DNA of 64,000 nucleotides from Roseovarius amoyensis (GTDB lineage Bacteria > Pseudomonadota > Alphaproteobacteria > Rhodobacterales > Rhodobacteraceae), in the NCBI RefSeq assembly GCF_003260265.1, contig NZ_QITQ01000010.1:1-64000 (forward strand). The letters are read 5' to 3'. Shown here piece by piece: positions 55,775 through 64,000 of this stretch. Each line of letters opens with the position of its first letter. The stretch's first letter is position 1. The translations under genes and the position numbers were made by a program. Below the pieces are notes generated by a model. The model worked only from the letters and a program-made list of their open reading frames with translations. It ran no database searches and was not told the DNA's origin.

Positions 55775-57322
55775 ATGGTGGCACTGGACCGGACCGAGGT
55801 CAAGGAAGGGGTCGACAAGGAAACCGTCGACGCGGTGCTTGAGGTCGGCACCTACAAGCACGGCTGGGAAACCGATATCGAGACGGAATATGCCCCCAAG
55901 GGGCTGTCCGAGGACATCGTGCGCCTGATCTCGGAAAAGAACGGCGAGCCGGAATGGATGACCGACTGGCGGCTGGCGGCCTATGAACGCTGGCTGCAGA
56001 TGAAAGAGCCCGACTGGGCGATGGTCGAGTATCCCGAGATCAATTTCCAGAATCAGTACTACTATGCCCGTCCCAAGAGCATGGACCAAAAGCCCAAATC
56101 GCTGGACGAGGTCGACCCCAAGCTGCTGGAAACCTATGAAAAACTCGGTATTCCGCTGAAAGAACAGATGATCCTCGCTGGCGTCGAGGGCGTCGAGGGC
56201 GCCGAGGATGCCGCCCCGGCGGATGGCGCGCAGGCCCAGGGTCGCAAGGTGGCGGTCGATGCGGTTTTCGACTCGGTCAGCGTCGGCACCACCTTTCAGG
56301 CCGAACTGAAAAGGGCCGGGGTGATCTTTTGCTCGATCTCCGAGGCGATCCGCGAACACCCTGAGCTGGTCAAGAAATACCTCGGTTCCGTGGTTCCTGT
56401 CAGCGACAATTTCTATGCCACGCTCAACTCGGCGGTCTTTTCGGACGGCTCTTTCGTCTATGTGCCGCCCGGCGTGCGCTGCCCGATGGAGCTGTCGACC
56501 TATTTCCGCATCAATGCCGAAAACACCGGCCAGTTCGAGCGCACGCTGATCATCGCCGACAAGGGCGCCTATGTCAGCTATCTGGAAGGGTGCACCGCGC
56601 CCAAGCGCGACGTCGCCCAGCTGCACGCTGCAGTGGTCGAGATCATCATCGAGGAAGACGCCGAGGTGAAGTATTCGACCGTCCAGAACTGGTTCCCGGG
56701 CGATGAAAACGGCAAGGGCGGCATCTATAACTTCGTCACCAAGCGCGCGGATTGCCGCGGCGACCGTGCCAAGTGCATGTGGACCCAGGTCGAGACCGGC
56801 AGCGCGGTGACGTGGAAATACCCGTCCTGCATCCTGCGCGGCGAGGCATCGCAGGGCGAGTTCTATTCCATCGCCATCACCAACAACTGGCAGCAGGCCG
56901 ATACCGGCACCAAGATGATTCACCTGGGGCGCAACACGCGATCGCGCATCGTGTCCAAGGGCATCAGCGCGGGCCATGCGCAGAACACCTATCGCGGCCT
57001 GGTCAGCATGCACCCCAAGGCCAGGGACAGCCGCAACTATACCCAGTGCGACAGCCTGCTGATCGGTGACAAGTGCGGGGCGCACACGGTTCCCTATATC
57101 GAGGTCAAGAACAACTCTTCGCGGGTGGAACACGAGGCGACCACGTCAAAGGTGGACGAGGACCAGATGTTCTATTGCCGCCAGCGCGGCATGGACGAGG
57201 AAGAGGCGGTCGCGCTGGTCGTGAACGGGTTCTGCAAGGATGTGTTGCAGGCGCTGCCGATGGAATTCGCTATGGAGGCGCAGCAACTGGTCGCGATCTC
57301 GCTCGAAGGGAGCGTGGGCTGA
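55775..57322 (+). CDS. sufB: Fe-S cluster assembly scaffold SufB
   Basis: The 515-residue scaffold forms the SufBC2D complex and holds the nascent cluster. It has '[18 protein letters not shown]' near 30, the core '[20 protein letters not shown]' near 235 and the C-terminal beta-helix with '[20 protein letters not shown]' near 430. Length fits alphaproteobacterial SufB. The ATG at 55775 follows AAAGGAG. The 95-base gap to sufC could encode a 22-residue peptide but this is not supported. Confidence 0.93.
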   Translation: MVALDRTEVKEGVDKETVDAVLEVGTYKHGWETDIETEYAPKGLSEDIVRLISEKNGEPEWMTDWRLAAYERWLQMKEPDWAMVEYPEINFQNQYYYARPKSMDQKPKSLDEVDPKLLETYEKLGIPLKEQMILAGVEGVEGAEDAAPADGAQAQGRKVAVDAVFDSVSVGTTFQAELKRAGVIFCSISEAIREHPELVKKYLGSVVPVSDNFYATLNSAVFSDGSFVYVPPGVRCPMELSTYFRINAENTGQFERTLIIADKGAYVSYLEGCTAPKRDVAQLHAAVVEIIIEEDAEVKYSTVQNWFPGDENGKGGIYNFVTKRADCRGDRAKCMWTQVETGSAVTWKYPSCILRGEASQGEFYSIAITNNWQQADTGTKMIHLGRNTRSRIVSKGISAGHAQNTYRGLVSMHPKARDSRNYTQCDSLLIGDKCGAHTVPYIEVKNNSSRVEHEATTSKVDEDQMFYCRQRGMDEEEAVALVVNGFCKDVLQALPMEFAMEAQQLVAISLEGSVG

Positions 57323-57417
57323 TACGCCGCGCGCCCAAGGGCGGGATGGAAACGGACAAAGGGTTGGACGCCGCGGCAGCCACGGGCGGGCGGCAGGAAT
57401 TCTGGAGAATCTGAGAA

Positions 57418-58173
57418 ATGTTGGAAATCAACAATCTGCACGTCGATCTTGAAGACGAAGACAAGACCATCCTCAAGGGGGTGACCCTCTCGGTGGAACC
57501 GGGTTCGGTGCATGCGATCATGGGGCCAAACGGGTCTGGAAAATCGACGCTCAGCTATGTTCTGGCGGGGCGCGACGGCTATAAGGTGACGCAGGGCGGC
57601 GCGACGCTGGAAGGCCGCGACATCCTGGACATGGAGACAGAGGAACGCGCCGCGGCGGGGCTGTTCCTGGCGTTTCAGTACCCGGTGGAAATCCCCGGCG
57701 TGGGCAACATGACCTTTCTGCGCACGGCGCTGAATTCCCAGCGCAAGGCGCGCGGCGAGAAAGAGATGAGCGCGACGGATTTCCTCAAGATGGTGCGCGA
57801 AAAGGCCCGCACGCTCAAGATCGACGCCGACATGCTGAAGCGGCCGGTCAATGTCGGGTTTTCCGGCGGCGAGAAGAAGCGTAACGAGATCCTGCAGATG
57901 GCGGTGCTGGAACCGCAGATGTGCATCCTCGACGAAACCGATTCCGGGCTGGACGTCGACGCGATGAAGCTGGTCGCCGACGGAGTGAACGCGCTGCGTG
58001 ACGGCAAGCGTGCGTTCCTTGTGATTACCCACTACCAGCGGCTGCTGAACCACATCAAGCCGGACGTGGTGCACATCATGGCCAATGGCCGCATCATCAA
58101 GACCGGCGGCCCCGAACTGGCGCTCGAGGTCGAAGAGAACGGCTATGCCGACATCCTTGAAGAGGTGGCGTGA
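57418..58173 (+). CDS. sufC: Fe-S assembly ATPase SufC
   Basis: The 251-residue ABC-type ATPase drives the SufBC2D scaffold. Walker A is 'MGPNGSGKSTLSYVLAG' near 36, the signature 'GFSGGEKKRNEILQMAVLEP' near 144 and Walker B 'MCILDETDSGLDVDAM' near 170. Its stop overlaps the sufD start. Confidence 0.94.
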   Translation: MLEINNLHVDLEDEDKTILKGVTLSVEPGSVHAIMGPNGSGKSTLSYVLAGRDGYKVTQGGATLEGRDILDMETEERAAAGLFLAFQYPVEIPGVGNMTFLRTALNSQRKARGEKEMSATDFLKMVREKARTLKIDADMLKRPVNVGFSGGEKKRNEILQMAVLEPQMCILDETDSGLDVDAMKLVADGVNALRDGKRAFLVITHYQRLLNHIKPDVVHIMANGRIIKTGGPELALEVEENGYADILEEVA

Positions 58174-59456
58174 TGGCTTTGGACGATCCCAGGGTTTCGG
58201 CCACCGAGGAACGGCTTGCGACAATGGAGGTGCCCGATGTGGGCTGCACCGCCCGCGCACGCGAGGCGGCGCTGGGCAGGGTGCGGGCCATGGGGCTGCC
58301 GCAGGCGCGCGACGAGTACTGGAAATACACCCGCCCCGACACGCTGATACAGCCACAGGCCCCCGCCGCGGCGGTGTTCGAGGATGACGAGCCGCCGGTG
58401 TTTGACGGCGGAGACCGGCTGAAGATCGTCTTTGTCGATGGCATCTTCGACCCGGATAGATCGGATGATCTGAGCCTCGAAGGGGTCGAGATCGACCGGC
58501 TGGAGGATGTCTGCTGCACCAAGGAACACTGGGCCGAAGACCTGTACGGCACGCTGGAGGCGCGCGGCCAGACACCGGTCGCGCGGCCGCTTGCGGCGCT
58601 CAATACCGCCTATGCCGGCGACGGGGTCACCATCCGCGTGACGGGCAAGCCGTCCAAGCCGATCAACCTGATCTACATGCATGTCGACGAGGCGGCGGAC
58701 GTTTTCCTGCACCATGTCGTGCGGGTGGAAAGCGGCGCGGTGGCGACGATTCTGGAAAACGGGCCGGCGGCGGCGCGGTTCAACAAGTGCATCGAAATCG
58801 ACATCGCCGATGGCGGCACGCTGCACCATGTGCGCGCCCAGGGGCGCGACCATCAACGCCGCGCGGTGACGCATTTGTTCGCGCGGCTGGGGGCCGAGAG
58901 CGTCTTCAAGTCGTTCTCGCTGACCGTCAACGGGGTGCTGACGCGCAACGAATGCGTGGTCGAATTCCTGGGTGACGGCGGCATCGCACATATCGCCGGG
59001 GCCTGCGTGGGCGACGGTGATTTCCTGCATGACGACACCGTTTTCGTCACCCATGACGCCGTCGGCTGCGAAAGCCGCCAGGTGTTCAAGAAGGTGCTGC
59101 GCAACGGCGCGCGGGGCGTCTTTCAGGGCAAGATCCTGGTCAAGTCCGGCGCGCAAAAGACCGACGGCTACCAGATCAGCCAGTCGTTGATGCTGGACGA
59201 CGACAGTGAGTTCGACGCCAAGCCCGAGCTGGAAATCTATGCCGATGACGTGGCCTGTTCGCACGGCTCGACCAGCGGGGCGATCGACGAGGACGCGCTG
59301 TTCTATCTGCGTGCGCGGGGGGTGCCGCATGGCATCGCCACCGACCTGCTGACGCTGGCCTTTCTGGCCGAGGCCGTCGAAGAGGTTGAGGACGTGACCC
59401 TGCGCGAAGAGCTGGTAGCGCGCCTCGACGCGTGGCTGACACGCCGGCGGGACTGA
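58173..59456 (+). CDS. sufD: Fe-S assembly protein SufD
   Basis: The 427-residue SufB paralogue is the third scaffold subunit. The C-terminal beta-helix is clear ('KILVKSGAQKTDGYQISQSL' near 322, 'YADDVACSHGSTSGAIDEDA' near 354). The ATG at 58173 shares its A with the TGA of sufC (TGATG), indicating coupling. The stop likewise overlaps the next gene. Confidence 0.93.
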   Translation: MALDDPRVSATEERLATMEVPDVGCTARAREAALGRVRAMGLPQARDEYWKYTRPDTLIQPQAPAAAVFEDDEPPVFDGGDRLKIVFVDGIFDPDRSDDLSLEGVEIDRLEDVCCTKEHWAEDLYGTLEARGQTPVARPLAALNTAYAGDGVTIRVTGKPSKPINLIYMHVDEAADVFLHHVVRVESGAVATILENGPAAARFNKCIEIDIADGGTLHHVRAQGRDHQRRAVTHLFARLGAESVFKSFSLTVNGVLTRNECVVEFLGDGGIAHIAGACVGDGDFLHDDTVFVTHDAVGCESRQVFKKVLRNGARGVFQGKILVKSGAQKTDGYQISQSLMLDDDSEFDAKPELEIYADDVACSHGSTSGAIDEDALFYLRARGVPHGIATDLLTLAFLAEAVEEVEDVTLREELVARLDAWLTRRRD

Positions 59457-59941
59457 TGCCGGTCACAACCGATATCATGGCCTCCTACCGGAGGCCGCGA
59501 ATGGTGATGCGCCGCCTGCTGGCGTTGGGCCCGAACGAAGGCCGGGCGCTGGCGATCCTGATGTCGGGCTGCGCCGTGACCTTTATCTCGCAATGGCCCC
59601 GGCTGGCGCGCGAGGCGCATCTGAACGAACAGGACCTTTACTCTGAGATGGCCGGCGCGCTGATGGCGTGGCTCTTTATCGCGCCGCTGATATTCTATGC
59701 CCTGGCATTCGTCAGCCACCTCGTGCTGCGGGCGCTGGGCGGGACGGATGATGCCTTTGCCGCGCGGCTGGCGCTTTTCTGGTCGTGGCTGGCGGCCAGC
59801 CCGCTGATGTTACTCAACGGGCTGGTGGCGGGTTTTATCGGCCCGGGGCCGGGGCTGACCGGGGTCGGTGCGTTGTGGCTGGCGGTATTCCTGTGGTTCT
59901 GGATTTCGGCCCTACGCGAGGCCGGATGGGGAGAACGATGA
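59456..59941 (+). CDS. YIP1-family membrane protein, first of two
   Basis: The 161-residue protein has about four hydrophobic segments ('ALAILMSGCAVTFISQWPRL', 'AWLFIAPLIFYALAFVSHLV', 'LFWSWLAASPLMLLNGLVAG', 'ALWLAVFLWFWISALRE'). The shape matches short Yip1 proteins. Its ATG overlaps the sufD stop (TGATG) and its stop overlaps the next ATG. Role is unknown; the tight coupling suggests a membrane partner for Fe-S assembly. Confidence 0.75.
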   Translation: MPVTTDIMASYRRPRMVMRRLLALGPNEGRALAILMSGCAVTFISQWPRLAREAHLNEQDLYSEMAGALMAWLFIAPLIFYALAFVSHLVLRALGGTDDAFAARLALFWSWLAASPLMLLNGLVAGFIGPGPGLTGVGALWLAVFLWFWISALREAGWGER

Positions 59942-60540
59942 ACGCCGCGTACCTCAAATATCTGTTGCGCATCACCATGACCAACCCGCGCCAGGCCGGG
60001 CGCGAGGTGATCGCCCTTGGCCTGCCGTTGCAGGGGCTGTGGATGGCCCTGATGCTGATGGCGATTTTGCTGTCGCTGATGGTGTCGGGGGTCTTTCACG
60101 GTGCGCCGCTGCCGCCGGGCGCGATGGGGGACGCGATCCGGATGTCGCCGGCCTATCACTCGCCGCTGATCTTTGCGGTGATCAACTGGGGGCAGGCGGT
60201 GATGTCGGTCTTCGTTCTGCACTGGATCGGGCGGATGTTTGGCGGGCAGGGCACGCTGGGCGACATGCTGGCGGTTATGATCTGGTTGCAGTTCGTATCG
60301 CTGGTTCTGGCGGCGGTGCTGTTCGTGGCTGGATTGATCGTGCCCGTTGCGGGCGGGGTGCTGACGCTGATGGCGCTGGCCTGGGGCCTGTGGGCCACTG
60401 TCGCCCTGGTTGATGCCGCCAACCGTTTTGACAACATATTCAAGGCGCTTGGGGTTTGCCTGGCGGCGGTCGTCGCGTTTTCCGTGGGCATAACGCTGTT
60501 TTCTGCCGTGCTCGGCGGGCTTTCGATGGGAGGAGGCTGA
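59938..60540 (+). CDS. YIP1-family membrane protein, second of two
   Basis: The 200-residue protein starts 'MNAAYLKYLLRITMTNPRQA', then a Yip1-like set of about five hydrophobic segments ('LWMALMLMAILLSLMVSGVF', 'QFVSLVLAAVLFVAGLIVP', 'GVLTLMALAWGLWATVALVD'). The ATG overlaps the previous stop (ATGA) and sufS follows after one base. It has no enzyme motif. Probably a membrane anchor or channel-like accessory. Confidence 0.75.
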   Translation: MNAAYLKYLLRITMTNPRQAGREVIALGLPLQGLWMALMLMAILLSLMVSGVFHGAPLPPGAMGDAIRMSPAYHSPLIFAVINWGQAVMSVFVLHWIGRMFGGQGTLGDMLAVMIWLQFVSLVLAAVLFVAGLIVPVAGGVLTLMALAWGLWATVALVDAANRFDNIFKALGVCLAAVVAFSVGITLFSAVLGGLSMGGG

Positions 60541-60541
60541 A

Positions 60542-61762
<1,221 letters not shown>

Positions 61763-61980
61763 GGCGGACACGCGCGGAAACTCGGGTGCGGACATGGATT
61801 CGGGGGCGGATTCCGGCCAGAAAACGGCCTGAATGCGGTCAAGGTGCGTCAACTCGGCAACACCCGGGAAACTCTTGCTATGGCTATTGGTATTTCGTCA
61901 CGCTAGTGTGAAAAGACGGTCGACAACGGATTCAATTCGTTGTTTTATCCACCGTGTTTAATGCGAAAGGAGCTGCCCTA

Positions 61981-62115
61981 ATGAAAGTGATCAAGCTTAT
62001 CACTCTGCTGGCAATTGGTTTTGGTGCTGTCGCCTGTGCGCAGCAGCAACAGCAGCAGGAAGCACCGATCGTCGTTCCGGAGCCGGTTTACGACAAATAC
62101 GGCAACCCGGTCTGA
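61981..62115 (+). CDS. Small glutamine-rich lipoprotein
   Basis: The 44-residue precursor starts 'MKVIKLITLLAIGFGAVAC' with the lipobox Cys at residue 19. The mature part begins 'AQQQQQQEAP' and ends 'EPVYDKYGNPV', a Tyr/Pro tail. AAAGGAG lies 8 bases before the ATG. It is too short for a catalytic fold; small lipoproteins of this kind are envelope-associated. It has its own upstream region of 218 bases after sufS. Confidence 0.75.
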   Translation: MKVIKLITLLAIGFGAVACAQQQQQQEAPIVVPEPVYDKYGNPV

Positions 62116-62120
62116 TCGAC

Positions 62121-62135
62121 GGGTCAATTTGACCC
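62121..62135. other. Perfect 15-bp palindrome after the small lipoprotein gene
   Basis: GGGTCAA-T-TTGACCC lies 5 bases after the stop. It could form a short mRNA hairpin or be an operator-like dyad. A stronger hairpin follows at 62169. Confidence 0.4.
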
Positions 62136-62168
62136 ATCGGCCAGTAACGGCAGGTGCAAGACAAGATC

Positions 62169-62204
62169 AAGAGGCCGCAAACCGGTTACGGGTTGCGGCC
62201 TCTT
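62169..62204 (+). terminator. Strong hairpin terminator of the small lipoprotein gene
   Basis: AAGAGGCCGCAA (62169-62180) pairs perfectly over 12 bp with TTGCGGCCTCTT (62193-62204) around a 12-base loop. The AA at one side and TT at the other make it rho-independent-like on both strands. Confidence 0.7.
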
Positions 62205-62358
62205 ACCTGTTGCGTGACCCTTGATAAGCGACCGGCCAAGCGACCGGTAGGTTCTTGGCGGCTCGGGCCTGAGGGTGCAATCTGTCGCCGGACAGCGGCG
62301 CAGGGCGTGAATTTCCCGATTGCGCGTGCAACGGGGCACGGCTATACCGCCCGGCGAC

Positions 62359-62400
62359 GCACCCATAGCTCAGCTGGATAGAGCGCTGCCCTCCGAAGGC
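62359..62400 (+). pseudogene. tRNA-Arg 5' half, truncated after the anticodon loop
   Basis: The 42 bases match the first 42 bases of the complete tRNA-Arg at 62545 with two adjacent differences (CT for TC in the anticodon stem). Matching stops right after GAAGGC, where the sequence continues TGATGTCAAG instead of a tRNA T arm. This is what remains when an element integrates at, or is lost from, the anticodon-loop site. Confidence 0.8.
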
Positions 62401-62500
62401 TGATGTCAAGGGGATGCCGTGATGAAGAGGACTAAGAAAGATACGTGATACCAAGCTCTTGCCGAGCAGATCGTTTTTCGATTTAAAGGCCGGAGAAGTC

Positions 62501-62520
62501 GCGTAAGCACTGCGTAAGCA
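62501..62520. repeat. Direct repeat GCGTAAGCA, two copies 11 bp apart
   Basis: GCGTAAGCA occurs at 62501-62509 and 62512-62520 in the short segment between the two tRNA-Arg copies. One-turn spacing next to an att-like site is reminiscent of integrase arm sites, but no integrase gene is visible. Confidence 0.35.
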
Positions 62521-62544
62521 GTCAGGGCCTGACGGTTCTACTGC

Positions 62545-62621
62545 GCACCCATAGCTCAGCTGGATAGAGCGTCGCCCTCCGAAGGCGAAGGCCTCAGGTT
62601 CGAATCCTGATGGGTGCGCCA
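62545..62621 (+). tRNA. tRNA-Arg (anticodon CCG)
   Basis: A complete 77-base cloverleaf: acceptor GCACCCA/TGGGTGC, D arm GCTCAGCTGGATAGAGC, anticodon loop CTCCGAA (CCG), T arm with GGTTCGAATCC and an encoded CCA. A truncated second copy of the 5' half lies 186 bases upstream. Confidence 0.95.
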
Positions 62622-62918
62622 TAAACCTCGAAATTCCAGGGCATTGGCGTGGTCTGTTCCCACGATTGGGCACATGCGCGTCATGGCCTAAAGTAGGCGG
62701 GCTTCACCAAAGGTTGGCGGCAAAACTCAGGGTGCGGTTGGGAAGGCTCGCGATATCGTCGAGCAATGCGGGTCGAGACCGAGGAGGGGATCTGTTCCCA
62801 CATCGGATCAAGGGCCGGGGCGAGAACCTCTGATACCTATCGCTGAAGCGCCTCCGTTCGCCAGGAGCACCGTGGTCCGCATCAGCAGTATCCGACTCTC
62901 AATGTTGGCTCACGGGTG
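62622..62918. other. Gap between tRNA-Arg and hipA, no recognisable gene
   Basis: No start codon with ribosome site and no known family is visible. CTGTTCCCAC occurs twice (62654 and 62791 regions). A minus-strand frame without a start codon reads up to 'SLPNRTLSFAANLW' before a stop, which may be a decayed gene end. The composition differs from the core region. Confidence 0.4.
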
Positions 62919-64000
62919 TTAGCCAGCAAGCTGGGCGCGTGCCGCCTCAAACCGCTCACGTAGGTCTTCATGATCAACGTCTAAGTCCTCGACACAGTAG
63001 CTGTTCAAAAATTGCCGACCTGCAAAGAGATTCCGGTCGGTCTCGTTCAGTTTGGCGTCTTCACAGACCCCGGCCCATTCGGCTGCCAGCGTTGTCAGTT
63101 GGTCCCCTATGATGGCCTTGGCGTCATCCTCCTTGATCAAGAAATCAGGGGCCGCGTCGAGACAGCTTCGGAGCGTGCTCATGCGGTTCTCTCCCTTGAT
63201 CAGCATCGCCTGCGTCGCCTCGTTGCCGGTTCTGCCCTGTGGGCAGATGTCGTAGGCAGGGGTGAGGGTGAGCCTCTTCCCATCCCAGAAGGCTGCATGG
63301 TTGCGCGCATGGTCGTCGGTGTTGCCGCATAGGATGTTGAATACTATGCGACCATAAAGCTCTCGGAGCGTTTCCTTCGGCTCTGCGAAGCGGTGGCGAA
63401 TGATCTCGGCGAGGTCTTCGTAAGAGGCATAGCGCGCCATCATTTCGTCGAGACCTAGCATGGTCAGAGCCGAAACCATTGCCTTGCGCTGCCAGCCTTG
63501 CTCGACTTTGATGCGATCGAACCGTTCGATCAGCAGCACATCCTTGCCGCCCGCCGCAATCATCGAGACAGGGGCGACGGTGAGCCCGCAGGCCGCTGCC
63601 AGCCTCATGGCGACGAACTCCGCCTTGACGACGCTGTAGAGGTCCGTGCTCGAGGAGAATTTGGCGATCATCTTATGGTCGCCATTGTCAATCAGGGCCT
63701 TCGGGCGGGCACCACCAATCGACGTGCCGTGGTTCAAAGCCTGATCGAGCGCGGGCGTGAGCGGGATGCCTTTTTCGATCCGCTCGGCCGCTTCGAGCAA
63801 CTCCTCATAGGTCGCCTCGGCCTTTAGGCGCGGGATAAACTCTGTGGCGGAGTGCTGAAAATCGAGTGCGCCGATCCGGTCCGAACCCGACTCCAGCAAG
63901 TATGTGAGTTCGCTGATCTCGCGGGCTTCTGCCTCTGCGGCTTTGGCGCCAACCAGGCGATTGATGATGACCCTGCGGCCCCAGGCGTCTGGTGAGCCGT
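62919..64000 (-). CDS. HipA-family serine/threonine kinase (toxin), N-terminus beyond window
   Basis: The frame is open from the window edge to the stop at 62919, about 360 residues, so the true start lies outside. The first visible residues 'GSPDAWGRRVIINRL' match the conserved HipA N-lobe region. Further motifs are 'GGARPKALIDNGDHKMIAKF' (ATP-binding lobe), the catalytic loop 'GNTDDHARNHAAFWDGKRLT' and 'LTPAYDICPQ' with the metal-binding Asp. HipA kinases phosphorylate tRNA synthetases and induce dormancy, held in check by HipB. A hipB gene is not in the window; it would be expected just outside the right edge. Confidence 0.85.
   Translation of the reverse strand, partial: GSPDAWGRRVIINRLVGAKAAEAEAREISELTYLLESGSDRIGALDFQHSATEFIPRLKAEATYEELLEAAERIEKGIPLTPALDQALNHGTSIGGARPKALIDNGDHKMIAKFSSSTDLYSVVKAEFVAMRLAAACGLTVAPVSMIAAGGKDVLLIERFDRIKVEQGWQRKAMVSALTMLGLDEMMARYASYEDLAEIIRHRFAEPKETLRELYGRIVFNILCGNTDDHARNHAAFWDGKRLTLTPAYDICPQGRTGNEATQAMLIKGENRMSTLRSCLDAAPDFLIKEDDAKAIIGDQLTTLAAEWAGVCEDAKLNETDRNLFAGRQFLNSYCVEDLDVDHEDLRERFEAARAQLAG

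Noticed and set aside
57346..57414. 22-codon frame between sufB and sufC
   Set aside because: Too short, no ribosome site of note and no family; the gap is more likely leader for sufC.
62203..62673. 156-codon minus-strand frame with an internally repeated segment
   Set aside because: The repeated part is antisense to the two tRNA-Arg copies.

Overview
The window comes from a GC-rich alphaproteobacterium. Gene content and order point to Rhodobacteraceae, most likely the Roseobacter group. The basis is the run dksA, xth, erpA, dgt, argS, SPOR protein, nagZ, scpA/scpB, the run rpmF-plsX-fabH-ihfA-MerR, an iscR-led suf operon with two YIP1 genes, a DksA and an IscR without the usual cysteine sets, and an olsB-type ornithine acyltransferase. 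The assignment rests on recognised protein families and synteny, not on a database search.

1-15.7 kb is an accessory catabolic region that looks less GC-rich than the rest. It opens with an IS3-family element inserted in an acyl-CoA dehydrogenase gene, leaving a 5'-truncated remnant. There follow an SDR-type enoyl-CoA reductase, a complete branched-chain-amino-acid-type ABC importer with an acyl-CoA synthetase gene inside the operon, two tandem paralogous substrate-binding proteins and two crotonases. A second acyl-CoA ligase and a thiolase run on the other strand, and a PAS-LuxR regulator is divergent from the thiolase. Together they describe uptake, CoA activation and beta-oxidation-like breakdown of an unknown carboxylic acid.

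15.9-22.5 kb holds tRNA-Gly(CCC), a MoxR/VWA chaperone-like cluster with a DUF2927-type lipoprotein and a 55-residue membrane protein, then dksA, a flavin monooxygenase and exonuclease III. 22.6-25.4 kb holds the most unusual locus. Two perfect DnaA-box sequences precede a 161-residue protein made of seven FTSSM motifs spaced exactly 21 residues apart. It is followed by an unrecognised 372-residue protein and a translationally overlapping EamA-type transporter.

25.4-54 kb is mostly housekeeping: erpA, dgt, argS, nagZ, scpAB, a fused two-domain dCTP deaminase, tRNA-Pro(GGG), a MerR regulator, ihfA, fabH, plsX, rpmF, a YceD/DUF177 protein, bamE, olsB, an ABC-F ATPase, a polysaccharide export lipoprotein, gyrA, usg, hemB and mfd. 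54.1-62.1 kb is the Fe-S assembly operon: iscR-like regulator, class V cysteine desulfurase, sufB, sufC, sufD, two YIP1 membrane proteins, sufS and a tiny glutamine-rich lipoprotein.

62.3-64 kb is again accessory. The 5' half of a tRNA-Arg gene is followed 186 bp later by a complete tRNA-Arg(CCG), then by degraded sequence and the 3' part of a HipA-type kinase that runs off the window end.
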